From positions 1 through 6,166 of the forward strand of contig JAJDXU010000345.1 of the NCBI GenBank assembly GCA_022823105.1: a stretch of DNA of 6,166 bases, written 5' to 3'. Positions 1 through 5,393 of the stretch are shown here, in pieces. The translations under genes were made by a program, and so were the position numbers. This DNA comes from Dehalococcoidia bacterium (GTDB lineage Bacteria > Chloroflexota > Dehalococcoidia > Lucifugimonadales > UBA3495). The number at the start of each line of letters is the position of its first letter. The stretch's first letter is position 1. The notes under the pieces were generated by a model. That model saw nothing but the letters and a program-made list of their open reading frames with translations, searched no databases and had not been told where the DNA came from.

Positions 1-716
1 GAGCCCGGGGCATGGGCGCCGAGGAAGCCAGCATGTTCGCCCGCGAGGGCGCGATGGTCGTCATCGGCGACGTGCTCACCGAGGAAGGCCGCGCCACCGA
101 GGCCCAAATCAACGAGGCCGGCGGCGAGTGCGTCTTCGTGCAACTGGACGTTACCAGCGAGTCCGACTGGGAGTCCGCCGTGGCCACCGCTGTCTCCCGT
201 TTCGGCCGTCTCGACATCCTGGTCAACAACGCCGGCATCTCCGTGCGGGAGGGCATCGAGGACCTCACGGAAGCCCAGTGGGAGCGCACCATGGACATCA
301 ACGTCAAGGGCGTATTCCTGGGCACCCGCGCCGCCATACCCGCCATGCGCGAATCCGGCGGCGGCTCCATCATCAACATCTCGTCCGGCGCCGGCATAGC
401 CCCCGCGCCCGGCACGTCCGCCGCCTACGCCGCCAGCAAGGGAGCGGTGCGGCTGTTCACCAAGTCCACCGCCATCCAGTACGCCGCCGAGGGCATCCGC
501 TGCAACTCGGTTCATCCCGGCCCGGTGCAGACTCCCATGCTCGGCACCACGCCCGACGATGCTACCCGCGTCGCCGCGCAGGTTGGTCGCGTCCCCCTGG
601 GCAGAGTCGGCCGCCCCGAGGAAATCGCCTACGGCGTCCTCTACCTCGCCAGCGACGAATCGTCGTTCGTCACCGGTTCCGAGGTCGTCATCGACGGCGG
701 CCGCACCGCCCAGTAG
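1..716 (+). CDS. SDR-family NAD(P)-dependent oxidoreductase, 5' partial
   Basis: Classical short-chain dehydrogenase/reductase, probably cytoplasmic, oxidising or reducing a hydroxyl/keto group with a nicotinamide cofactor. The frame is open to the left edge (first full codon at base 3). Residues ARG before the first ATG (base 12) look like the end of the TGxxxGxG cofactor motif, so that ATG is internal and roughly 10-20 residues are missing. Numbering from base 12: the Asp of VVIGD (20) ends beta-2 and suggests NAD(H) preference; NNAG at 72-75; structural Asn97; catalytic Ser125, Tyr139 and Lys143 (YAASK); the PG..T segment after the active site at 169-174; and the usual C-terminal VTGSEVVIDGG. 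The whole tetrad Asn-Ser-Tyr-Lys is present, so the enzyme should be active. The substrate cannot be read from sequence. A crotonase gene follows 89 bases downstream on the same strand, which hints at acyl-CoA or alcohol catabolism (inference). Confidence 0.93.
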   Translation, partial: ARGMGAEEASMFAREGAMVVIGDVLTEEGRATEAQINEAGGECVFVQLDVTSESDWESAVATAVSRFGRLDILVNNAGISVREGIEDLTEAQWERTMDINVKGVFLGTRAAIPAMRESGGGSIINISSGAGIAPAPGTSAAYAASKGAVRLFTKSTAIQYAAEGIRCNSVHPGPVQTPMLGTTPDDATRVAAQVGRVPLGRVGRPEEIAYGVLYLASDESSFVTGSEVVIDGGRTAQ

Positions 717-738
717 GTTTCTCCGTCGAAGAAGTTGC

Positions 739-754
739 CAGAATCCTGATTCTG
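739..754. promoter_or_regulatory. 16-base palindrome between SDR and crotonase genes (possible operator)
   Basis: Perfect 7-base arms CAGAATC and GATTCTG are separated by CT. The site lies 22 bases after the SDR stop and about 50 bases before the crotonase ATG at 806. No T-run follows it, so it is not a normal intrinsic terminator. Short dyads in this position often bind dimeric regulators, but no regulator gene is in the window and the site is seen only once, so the role is a guess. A TTGCCA hexamer at 735-740 overlaps it and resembles a -35 box, but there is no convincing -10 box at the right distance. Confidence 0.25.
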
Positions 755-794
755 AAGATATCCCGTCCATCCTGTTGATCCATGACCAAAACCC

Positions 795-799
795 AGGAG
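795..799 (+). promoter_or_regulatory. Shine-Dalgarno AGGAG that fixes the crotonase start
   Basis: AGGAG sits 6 bases before the ATG at 806. The in-frame ATG at 782, eight codons earlier, has no purine-rich sequence before it and would place this Shine-Dalgarno inside the coding sequence. The 806 start is therefore preferred. Confidence 0.7.
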
Positions 800-805
800 T
801 CGACC

Positions 806-1654
806 ATGGCCCCCAACCTCGTGCCCTACCTGCTCTACGAACCCGAGGAATCGGGCATCCTCTGGATCAAGTTCAACCGCCCCGAGCGCATGAACGCCCT
901 CATCGGATCGTCGGAGGAGAACGGCACCGTTGCCAAGGTCGGCGAGTACATGCGGGCCGGCGACGATGATCCCAACGTCCGCGTCATGGTGCTAACGGGA
1001 GTCGGGCGCGGGTTCTGTTCCGGCGCCGACATGCGGCGAGACCACGATCCGGATGTCACCGGAGAGAACTTCATCGGCAACCGCGGCACCCAACCGGGAC
1101 CCGACGCCGCCCGCGAGCACTTCTACCACGGTTTCACCAAGCTGCACCGCGACATTTCGCAGGTGCGCAAGCCCACCATCGCCATGATCAACGGCCCCGC
1201 CGTCGGTTCCGGCATGGACATGGCCCTCCACTGCGACATCCGTTTGGGCTGCGAAAACACCCGCTTCATCGGATACCAGCAACTCGGCCAGATCATCGAG
1301 AACGGCGGCAGCTACTACCTGCCCAAGATGGTGGGCCTGGGCCGCTCCCTGGAGTTCGCCTACACCGGCCACCTGGACGCCCAGCGCGCCTACGAGTGGG
1401 GGATGCTCAACTACCTGGTTCCCTCTGAAGACCTGGAGCAGACCACCCGCGACCTGTGCGACCGCATCATCCGCACGCCGCCCATGGTGCAGTGGATCAG
1501 CAAGCGCATCATGCGCGCCGCCCTGGACAGTACCCTGGAAACCACCATGACGCTCACGTCCAATGCCGGCGGCATCCTCAACGGCTCTGAGGACGCCCAG
1601 GAGGCACGGCGGGCGTTTTTGGAGAAGCGGGCGCCGGAGTTCAAGGGGCGGTAA
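806..1654 (+). CDS. Enoyl-CoA hydratase/isomerase (crotonase) family protein
   Basis: Crotonase-superfamily enzyme of 282 residues acting on an acyl-CoA thioester in the cytoplasm. The ATG at 806 is chosen because AGGAG lies 6 bases upstream; an ATG at 782 would add eight residues. The first oxyanion-hole segment is GRGFCSGAD (67-75) and the second is NGPAVGSGMDMALHCD (129-144, usual form GxxxGGGxELAxxCD). The C-terminal FLEKRAPEFKGR is typical. The two catalytic glutamates of classical enoyl-CoA hydratase (Glu144 and Glu164 of rat enzyme) are not conserved: by my alignment the first is Asp138 and the second is Gln158 (or the adjacent Tyr157). Glu165, in IIENGG, falls where dienoyl-CoA isomerase has an acidic residue. 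This argues against simple hydratase annotation; isomerase, hydrolase or another crotonase chemistry is possible. It follows the SDR gene on the same strand and may share its transcript. Confidence 0.93.
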   Translation: MAPNLVPYLLYEPEESGILWIKFNRPERMNALIGSSEENGTVAKVGEYMRAGDDDPNVRVMVLTGVGRGFCSGADMRRDHDPDVTGENFIGNRGTQPGPDAAREHFYHGFTKLHRDISQVRKPTIAMINGPAVGSGMDMALHCDIRLGCENTRFIGYQQLGQIIENGGSYYLPKMVGLGRSLEFAYTGHLDAQRAYEWGMLNYLVPSEDLEQTTRDLCDRIIRTPPMVQWISKRIMRAALDSTLETTMTLTSNAGGILNGSEDAQEARRAFLEKRAPEFKGR

Positions 1655-1666
1655 CGAAAAGTTACC
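1650..1666. terminator. Hairpin overlapping the crotonase stop codon
   Basis: GGTAAC and GTTACC form a perfect 6-base stem around the loop GAAAA; the stop codon TAA (1652-1654) is inside the left arm. It lies in the 72-base gap between two convergent genes, where a terminator is expected. No U-run follows on either strand, so it is not a canonical intrinsic terminator. A second, weaker dyad CCCTCG (1673-1678) / CGAGGG (1696-1701) has a 17-base loop. Confidence 0.25.
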
Positions 1667-1726
1667 CTCCGTCCCTCGATGTCATGTGGCAGGCGCGAGG
1701 GTGAAACATTGGCAAACTACCCAGGA

Positions 1727-2755
1727 TTACTCTGATTCGCGCAAGATCCGCACGGTCTCCAACGGGATGTCGGCTCGAATGTCTTGTGGCAGGGAGTCGT
1801 AGTTGTCCAATAGCTGCTGTGCCAACTCTTCTGGTCCCCACAGTCGGATCACGAAGAACGACTGCTCGTTGCGGTCGTGGACCGGTTTAGTGAACCCTCC
1901 CAAGCTTACAAGCAAGCCATGTTGCGCGCGGAATGAGGCGATGTTGCCCTGCAAACGGTCGTACTCAACCAAGTCAACCGTACTGTTGCGCCCTTTCACC
2001 TGTACGCACAGTCGAGGCTCCCCGAAACCCATGTCTCCCTTGCCCGCCAGTACATCGATCCCACCGTCCGCACCTTTCCGAGTTTGCAGAACAAAGTAGC
2101 CAGACGCGTGCAGGATACTCGCTACCAGATCCTCCAGTCGCGTACCGGCGAATTTTTGCTTTAGCCGGGCCACGATCCGGTCCCTAATCTCCTGGTCAAT
2201 ATCAATGCCCTCGAAAGAGCCCCCGTCCAAGAGATGGTCTTCGGAAGACTCCCAACTGACAATGGGCGGTATTGAGGGTTCCTCAAACTGGTCATCCCCT
2301 AGAAAAGCGTTGGCAACCCGCGCGATACGCGCCTCGGCGTCTGGGGCCCTTGGTTGTGAAATCGTCAACAACGAACCTAAGGAGTTGAGCAGATCCCGAT
2401 CAAAGTGCGCGCGCGGAATGTTCGTAGCTTGCCAGTCTACGGTACGGACATGTGGCGCCTCAGTTCCTACTGAATCTGGCTGATGAGAATAGGCGCCGGT
2501 GATACGCCCCACGGCAACTTCCCGGTTTACCTTTCGGGGCAGTACAACCATATCCCCAATTTCGACGTCTTGATAGAAACGCCACAACTGATTGGCTCGG
2601 TTCTGATCCTGGCCGAGGTGCGCCCGCAAAGCTTCCCGGTCTGTGAATTCGGTGATGCTGCGGTCCAAACCGAAGCCTACCGATACCACGCCTTTCTCCA
2701 GCAAGGTGTGTTCGTATTCGCCCGCGCGGCCGCCTCTTATTGTCCAAACTGCCAT
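1727..2755 (-). CDS. Mrr-like restriction endonuclease with N-terminal PUA/EVE-like domain
   Basis: Predicted DNA endonuclease of 342 residues, likely a type IV-like enzyme that cuts foreign modified DNA. The ATG at 2755 is preferred because GGAAGAG lies 3 bases before it and the protein then begins MAVWTIRGG, as I recall for this family; a TTG at 2767 would add four residues. The N-terminal part (about 1-135) has the pattern of a PUA/EVE-like reader: WTIRGGRAGE near the start, then IGDMVVLPRK (66-75) and VAVGRITGAY (80-89). After a linker comes an Mrr-type PD-(D/E)xK catalytic domain (about 200-300): Glu208 on the first helix, Asp234 in GADGGIDV, then Gln252 and Lys254 in VQVKG. Gln in place of the usual acidic residue is normal for Mrr enzymes. 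The C-terminal tail resembles that of related proteins. No methyltransferase or specificity subunit lies beside it. Parts of the gene are poorer in GC than neighbours, suggesting horizontal acquisition. Confidence 0.9.
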   Translation of the reverse strand: MAVWTIRGGRAGEYEHTLLEKGVVSVGFGLDRSITEFTDREALRAHLGQDQNRANQLWRFYQDVEIGDMVVLPRKVNREVAVGRITGAYSHQPDSVGTEAPHVRTVDWQATNIPRAHFDRDLLNSLGSLLTISQPRAPDAEARIARVANAFLGDDQFEEPSIPPIVSWESSEDHLLDGGSFEGIDIDQEIRDRIVARLKQKFAGTRLEDLVASILHASGYFVLQTRKGADGGIDVLAGKGDMGFGEPRLCVQVKGRNSTVDLVEYDRLQGNIASFRAQHGLLVSLGGFTKPVHDRNEQSFFVIRLWGPEELAQQLLDNYDSLPQDIRADIPLETVRILRESE

Positions 2756-2758
2756 TTG

Positions 2759-2765
2759 CTCTTCC
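2759..2765 (-). promoter_or_regulatory. Shine-Dalgarno GGAAGAG for the Mrr-like gene
   Basis: Read on the minus strand, GGAAGAG precedes the ATG at 2755. The core GGAAG is 5 bases from the start. It supports 2755 over the TTG at 2767, whose codon overlaps the motif. A TATAGA hexamer at 2780-2775 resembles a -10 box, but no -35 partner is visible, so co-transcription from the gene 52 bases upstream is equally possible. Confidence 0.55.
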
Positions 2766-2807
2766 AAACCTGAATCTATAGCAGCCAGTTTAGCATAGGC
2801 GTGTTAC

Positions 2808-3920
2808 TTACCCACCCCACACCCGCCGGCACGTCTCCGCCACCAGTTCCAGCTTGCGCCACTGCTCGTCTTCGGTGAGCAGGTTGCCAGGCGCTGTTGA
2901 GGCGAACCCGCACTGCGGACTCAGCGCCAGCCGCTCCGGCGGCACGTACTGGCTGGCCTCTTCAATCCGCTCCAACAGGTAGTCCTGCGACTCCAGCGTT
3001 GATTCTTTGCTGCTGACCAGCCCCAGCACGACCATCTTGTCCGGTGGCATGAACCGCAGCGGCTCGAACGTGCCGGCACGCTCCGTGTCGTACTCCAGCA
3101 GGAACCGGTCCACCGACAGCGTGCCGAACAGCCGCTCCGCGATGGCCTCGTAGCCGCCCTGCGCGTACCACTTGCTCTGGTTGTTGCCGCGACAGACGTG
3201 CAGGGCCACGGTTGCCCCCGGACGCTGCGCACCTTCCAGGCAGTGGTTATCCGCGTCCACCGCCTCCCCAAACATCACGTCCGGGTCCTCTCCCAGGTCG
3301 CGCAGGTGCTGCCGCCACTGTGGATCCACGTAGTAGCTGTAACGCGGCGCGTCGATCTGGATGTAGTCCACGCCGGCTTCCAGCAGCGCAGCGATCTCGG
3401 CCTTGATGAACCCCGCAATCTCCCACAGCAGATCGGAGCGCGTCGGATAGAACCGGTCCGACACGCCCGCCTGGTAGCAGATGGCGGGAAACTGGCTCGG
3501 GCTCGGTATCGTCACCTTCACCGGCCCCGGCGCGTGGGTTTGCAGAAACTCCCTTTGGTTCTCGGTCAGCCCGCGCACCTGCCGCAGCTTCGCGCCCACC
3601 ACCTGCCGCGTTCCCTGCTCGGTGGGCGTGCCGCCCGGTCCCTGCCACACGCGCACCACCGCCGGCGCGTCGGGAGTCACAAACCCTTCAACCGCTTCGA
3701 TCAGGTCGTTCTGGAACCCGGTCCGTCGGAACTCTCCGTCGGTAAAGACTTCGACTCCCGCGGCCCGCTGCCGTTCCAGCGCGTCCAGGATCGCGCGATC
3801 TTCGGCCTCCCGAAGCGCGTCGGCATCCAACCGGCCCTGCTGAAACGCGCTCCGTGCCTCCTTGACCTCATCCGGTCGCAGCAGGCTGCCCACGTGGTCT
3901 GCTCGGTAAATCGCCGCCAT
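2808..3920 (-). CDS. Cobalamin-independent methionine synthase-like (MetE C-terminal domain) zinc protein
   Basis: Stand-alone protein of 370 residues related to the C-terminal catalytic barrel of MetE (COG0620-type, UROD/MetE-like superfamily). It is about half the length of full MetE and lacks that enzyme's N-terminal barrel. The start is typical of the short family (RADHVGSLLRP, 6-16), followed by FTDGEFRR (59-66). IQIDAPRY (187-194) matches the substrate-binding IQIDEP region. All four zinc ligands known from MetE have equivalents: His241 and Cys243 (LHVCRGN), Glu276 (LLEYD) and Cys337 (SPQCGF). A zinc-activated thiol acceptor is therefore likely. Whether it makes methionine or moves another methyl or alkyl group, as in epoxyalkane:CoM transferase and YxjG-like relatives, cannot be decided here. 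GGAGG lies 6 bases before the ATG. The stop of nitroreductase A is only 18 bases upstream, so the two are probably one operon. Confidence 0.9.
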   Translation of the reverse strand: MAAIYRADHVGSLLRPDEVKEARSAFQQGRLDADALREAEDRAILDALERQRAAGVEVFTDGEFRRTGFQNDLIEAVEGFVTPDAPAVVRVWQGPGGTPTEQGTRQVVGAKLRQVRGLTENQREFLQTHAPGPVKVTIPSPSQFPAICYQAGVSDRFYPTRSDLLWEIAGFIKAEIAALLEAGVDYIQIDAPRYSYYVDPQWRQHLRDLGEDPDVMFGEAVDADNHCLEGAQRPGATVALHVCRGNNQSKWYAQGGYEAIAERLFGTLSVDRFLLEYDTERAGTFEPLRFMPPDKMVVLGLVSSKESTLESQDYLLERIEEASQYVPPERLALSPQCGFASTAPGNLLTEDEQWRKLELVAETCRRVWGG

Positions 3921-3926
3921 GTGCTG

Positions 3927-3931
3927 CCTCC
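3927..3931 (-). promoter_or_regulatory. Shine-Dalgarno GGAGG for the MetE-like gene
   Basis: GGAGG on the minus strand is 6 bases before the ATG at 3920 and lies wholly within the 18-base gap after nitroreductase A. This strong site confirms the start and fits translation of a second cistron on one mRNA. Confidence 0.75.
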
Positions 3932-3938
3932 GCTATGC

Positions 3939-4457
3939 CTATCCGAACGTCAACTCCTGGCCGAACCGCTCGCCGTGGGTGATCTCCGACATCGGTTTGC
4001 GCGGCGTCCCGGTTCCGGCCGGCCGCATGATCCGGTACCCGAAGGGCAGCACGGTGATCAGTTCCATGTCCTCGGGGATGCCCAGCAGCGTCTTGACCTG
4101 GTCCTGCTGCTCGCCGCGAATGCCCACGAAGCAGGTGCCCAGGCCCTCTGACCACGCCACCAGTTCCATCTGCTGCAACGCCCGACCCGCGTCCAACTGG
4201 GGACGGCGCGTCTCTCCCATCACCACTGCGATGGCCAGCGGTGCCTGTCCGATAAACGACCCCTGCGTACAGATCTCTCCCAGTTGTGCGATGGTGTCCG
4301 AATTCCGTACCACGATGAAGTGCCACGGCTGCGTGTTGCTCGAACTCGGAGCCCACCGTGCCGCCTGCAAAATTCGGTGGACCACGTCGTCCGGCACCGG
4401 GTCCGGCTTGAAGTCCCGGATCGTGCGACGTCGCCTGATAGTTTCAAATACGTTCAT
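3939..4457 (-). CDS. Nitroreductase-family FMN oxidoreductase (paralogue A)
   Basis: Flavoprotein of 172 residues in the nitroreductase superfamily, usually an FMN-binding homodimer that uses NAD(P)H to reduce nitro, quinone, flavin or enone substrates. The ATG at 4457 is chosen because GGGAGG lies 7 bases before it and the protein then starts MNVFETIRRRRTIRDF, the normal family N-terminus with Arg residues that bind FMN phosphate. An earlier ATG at 4493 would add twelve atypical residues. Further features are KPDPVPDD (17-24), APSSSNTQPW (36-45, the flavin-binding loop), a central helix LVAWSEGLGTCFVG (99-112), and LGIPEDMELITVLPFGYR (125-142). The C-terminal RKPMSEITHGERFGQ resembles related proteins. 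At 172 residues it is a short, single-domain member. It is 18 bases upstream of the MetE-like gene and 210 bases downstream of paralogue B. Substrate unknown. Confidence 0.92.
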   Translation of the reverse strand: MNVFETIRRRRTIRDFKPDPVPDDVVHRILQAARWAPSSSNTQPWHFIVVRNSDTIAQLGEICTQGSFIGQAPLAIAVVMGETRRPQLDAGRALQQMELVAWSEGLGTCFVGIRGEQQDQVKTLLGIPEDMELITVLPFGYRIMRPAGTGTPRKPMSEITHGERFGQELTFG

Positions 4458-4464
4458 GTCATAA

Positions 4465-4470
4465 CCTCCC
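4465..4470 (-). promoter_or_regulatory. Shine-Dalgarno GGGAGG for nitroreductase A
   Basis: Minus-strand GGGAGG, followed by TTATGAC and the ATG at 4457. It decides the start against the in-frame ATG at 4493. The leader GGAGGTTATGACATG resembles that of nitroreductase B (GGAGGTTCATATCATG). Confidence 0.75.
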
Positions 4471-4505
4471 GTGGTTGGTGCAGGCTTGCCCAAAGTCCTG
4501 CCATC

Positions 4506-4556
4506 CGCTCATGGTGCGGCACGTCCGCCTCTGGCGGGGGCTTGTCGAACCATGAC
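4506..4556 (-). repeat. Dispersed hairpin repeat, copy A (carries an insertion)
   Basis: Minus-strand order: stem arm CATGGT (4554-4549), loop TCGACAAGC, then a 23-base segment (4539-4517), then arm ACCATG (4515-4510) and AGCG. The two arms pair perfectly. Copy B (5392-5422) has a single base where the 23-base segment sits, so copy A has gained about 22 bases inside its loop. The extra segment contains its own perfect stem, CCGCC-TCT-GGCGG (4525-4537, plus strand). The repeat lies in the 209-base gap before nitroreductase A. Confidence 0.75.
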
Positions 4557-4561
4557 GGCGG

Positions 4562-4589
4562 CATCCTTCGACAGGCTCAGGATGAGCGG
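4562..4589 (+). repeat. Dispersed hairpin repeat, copy C (inverted relative to A)
   Basis: Plus-strand arms CATCCT (4562-4567) and AGGATG (4579-4584) flank the 11-base loop TCGACAGGCTC, followed by AGCGG. It aligns over 27 bases with the minus strand of copy B with six differences; five of these fall in the stem and all keep pairing. It lies 5 bases from copy A in opposite orientation. GATGAGCGG from its right end recurs at 4603-4611. Translated, the element reads FDRLRMSG, a peptide I recognise from many spurious small ORFs, which suggests that the repeat is widespread. Confidence 0.75.
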
Positions 4590-4666
4590 GCGACCGGGCC
4601 AAGATGAGCGGAAATCAAAGAAGCCGATTACTTTGCATATACCCGGAGTGATGCTCTGAGCGATGC

Positions 4667-5308
4667 CTAATCGGTGATGTACGGCTCGCCCCAGCGGTCC
4701 TGGTACACAACGTCCGCCAGTGGCCCGCGGCGCACCGGCCCGAAGTTCCCCATGGGGTAGCCGATGGGCAATATAGCGTACGAATGCACCCCGGGCGGCA
4801 GTCCCAGGATCTCCTCCACCTCTTTCTCATGCCGCAGGTGCCGGCTGGTCAGCGTCGATCCCAGGCCCAGCGCCCGCGCCGCCAGCAGCATGTTCTGCAC
4901 CGCTGGGTAGATGGACGCGCCGGCCGACCGGGTCGGAGTCTCCGCGCCGTCGTCCTGGCACGCCACGATCCACACCGGCGCCTCGTGGTAATGGTCCGTC
5001 AGGTACTCCACGGCGTCATGTTGCCGACGGTACCGTCCCGGACTCGACCCCGGAGGCGGTTCGCTGCCCCGGTAGCGCGGCCCGACCACCTCGTCAAACG
5101 CCTTCTTGTACCAGACCTGCACCTGCTCCTTGATGCTGCGGTCCTTGATCACCAGGAATCGCCAGCGCTGGTTGGCGCCGCCGTTGGCTGCCCATTGGCC
5201 AGCCTGCAGGATTTGCAGGATCAACTCATCGGGCACCGGGTCCGGCTTGAGTCTCCGCATGGCCCGCGTCGTGCGCATGATGTGAAACAGTTCGGTTCCT
5301 TCTGGCAT
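4667..5308 (-). CDS. Nitroreductase-family FMN oxidoreductase (paralogue B)
   Basis: Nitroreductase-superfamily flavoprotein of 213 residues. The frame stays open to an ATG at 5398, but that ATG is inside a dispersed hairpin repeat and the added residues would be low-complexity (EPR/SPEPR). The ATG at 5308 has GGAGGT 7 bases upstream and gives the usual start, ELFHIMRTTRAMRRLKPDPVPDE (6-28), so it is preferred. The FMN loop reads AANGGANQRW (40-49) instead of the common APSxxNxQPW. A longer insert (about 68-105) is absent from paralogue A. The central helix is VQNMLLAARALGLGSTLT (137-154), then LGLPPGVHSYAILPIGYP (168-185) and the family C-terminus RRGPLADVVYQDRWGEPY. It is related to paralogue A, sharing KPDPVPD and an identical 19-base DNA stretch. 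The substrate is not predictable. It lies between crotonase and nitroreductase genes on the same strand. Confidence 0.91.
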   Translation of the reverse strand: MPEGTELFHIMRTTRAMRRLKPDPVPDELILQILQAGQWAANGGANQRWRFLVIKDRSIKEQVQVWYKKAFDEVVGPRYRGSEPPPGSSPGRYRRQHDAVEYLTDHYHEAPVWIVACQDDGAETPTRSAGASIYPAVQNMLLAARALGLGSTLTSRHLRHEKEVEEILGLPPGVHSYAILPIGYPMGNFGPVRRGPLADVVYQDRWGEPYITD

Positions 5309-5315
5309 GATATGA

Positions 5316-5321
5316 ACCTCC
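5316..5321 (-). promoter_or_regulatory. Shine-Dalgarno GGAGGT for nitroreductase B
   Basis: Minus-strand GGAGGT lies 7 bases before the ATG at 5308. This site shows that translation starts after the tandem and hairpin repeats, not at the in-frame ATG at 5398. Confidence 0.75.
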
Positions 5322-5351
5322 GGTACGTCAGAAGCGTGGCACACTTTTCTT

Positions 5352-5393
5352 GGTTCGGGTGATGTTCGCGGTTCGGGTGATGCTCGCGGTTCG
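5352..5393. repeat. 18-base tandem direct repeat (2.3 units)
   Basis: Unit GGTTCGGGTGATGYTCGC occurs at 5352-5369 and 5370-5387 with one difference (T or C), and GGTTCG at 5388-5393 begins a third unit that runs into hairpin copy B. It lies in the untranslated region 44 bases upstream of the nitroreductase B start. It could be a slippage product next to the hairpin or a regulator-binding array; the sequence does not distinguish these. Confidence 0.8.

Noticed and set aside
735..762. Possible sigma-70 promoter before the crotonase (TTGCCA with GATATC)
   Set aside because: The -35-like hexamer is good, but the -10 match is poor and the spacing is 16; it also overlaps the palindrome. Not strong enough to annotate.
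128..778. Plus-strand frame of 216 codons overlapping the SDR gene
   Set aside because: The product is extremely rich in Arg, His and Pro and lacks motifs; it is a +1-type shadow of the SDR frame.
1673..1701. Dyad CCCTCG / CGAGGG between the convergent genes as a terminator
   Set aside because: The loop is 17 bases, the stem only 6, and there is no U-run on either strand.
3198..4151. Long plus-strand open frame (317 codons) over the MetE-like gene and nitroreductase A
   Set aside because: It lies antisense to two convincing genes with intact family motifs, spans the gap between them, and its Arg/Leu/Pro-rich product shows no domain. It is a shadow frame from high GC.
4471..4659. Plus-strand small frame containing FDRLRMSG in the gap before nitroreductase A
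   Set aside because: It consists of hairpin repeat copies A and C in translation, with no Shine-Dalgarno or conserved domain.
4458..4666. CRISPR-like array or toxin-antitoxin pair in the gap
   Set aside because: Repeats are inverted, few and of different spacing, and there are no cas genes. No small ORF has both a Shine-Dalgarno and a recognisable toxin or antitoxin motif.
4784..5362. Plus-strand frame of 192 codons antisense to nitroreductase B
   Set aside because: Antisense to a gene with clear FMN motifs and a strong Shine-Dalgarno; low-complexity Arg-rich product.
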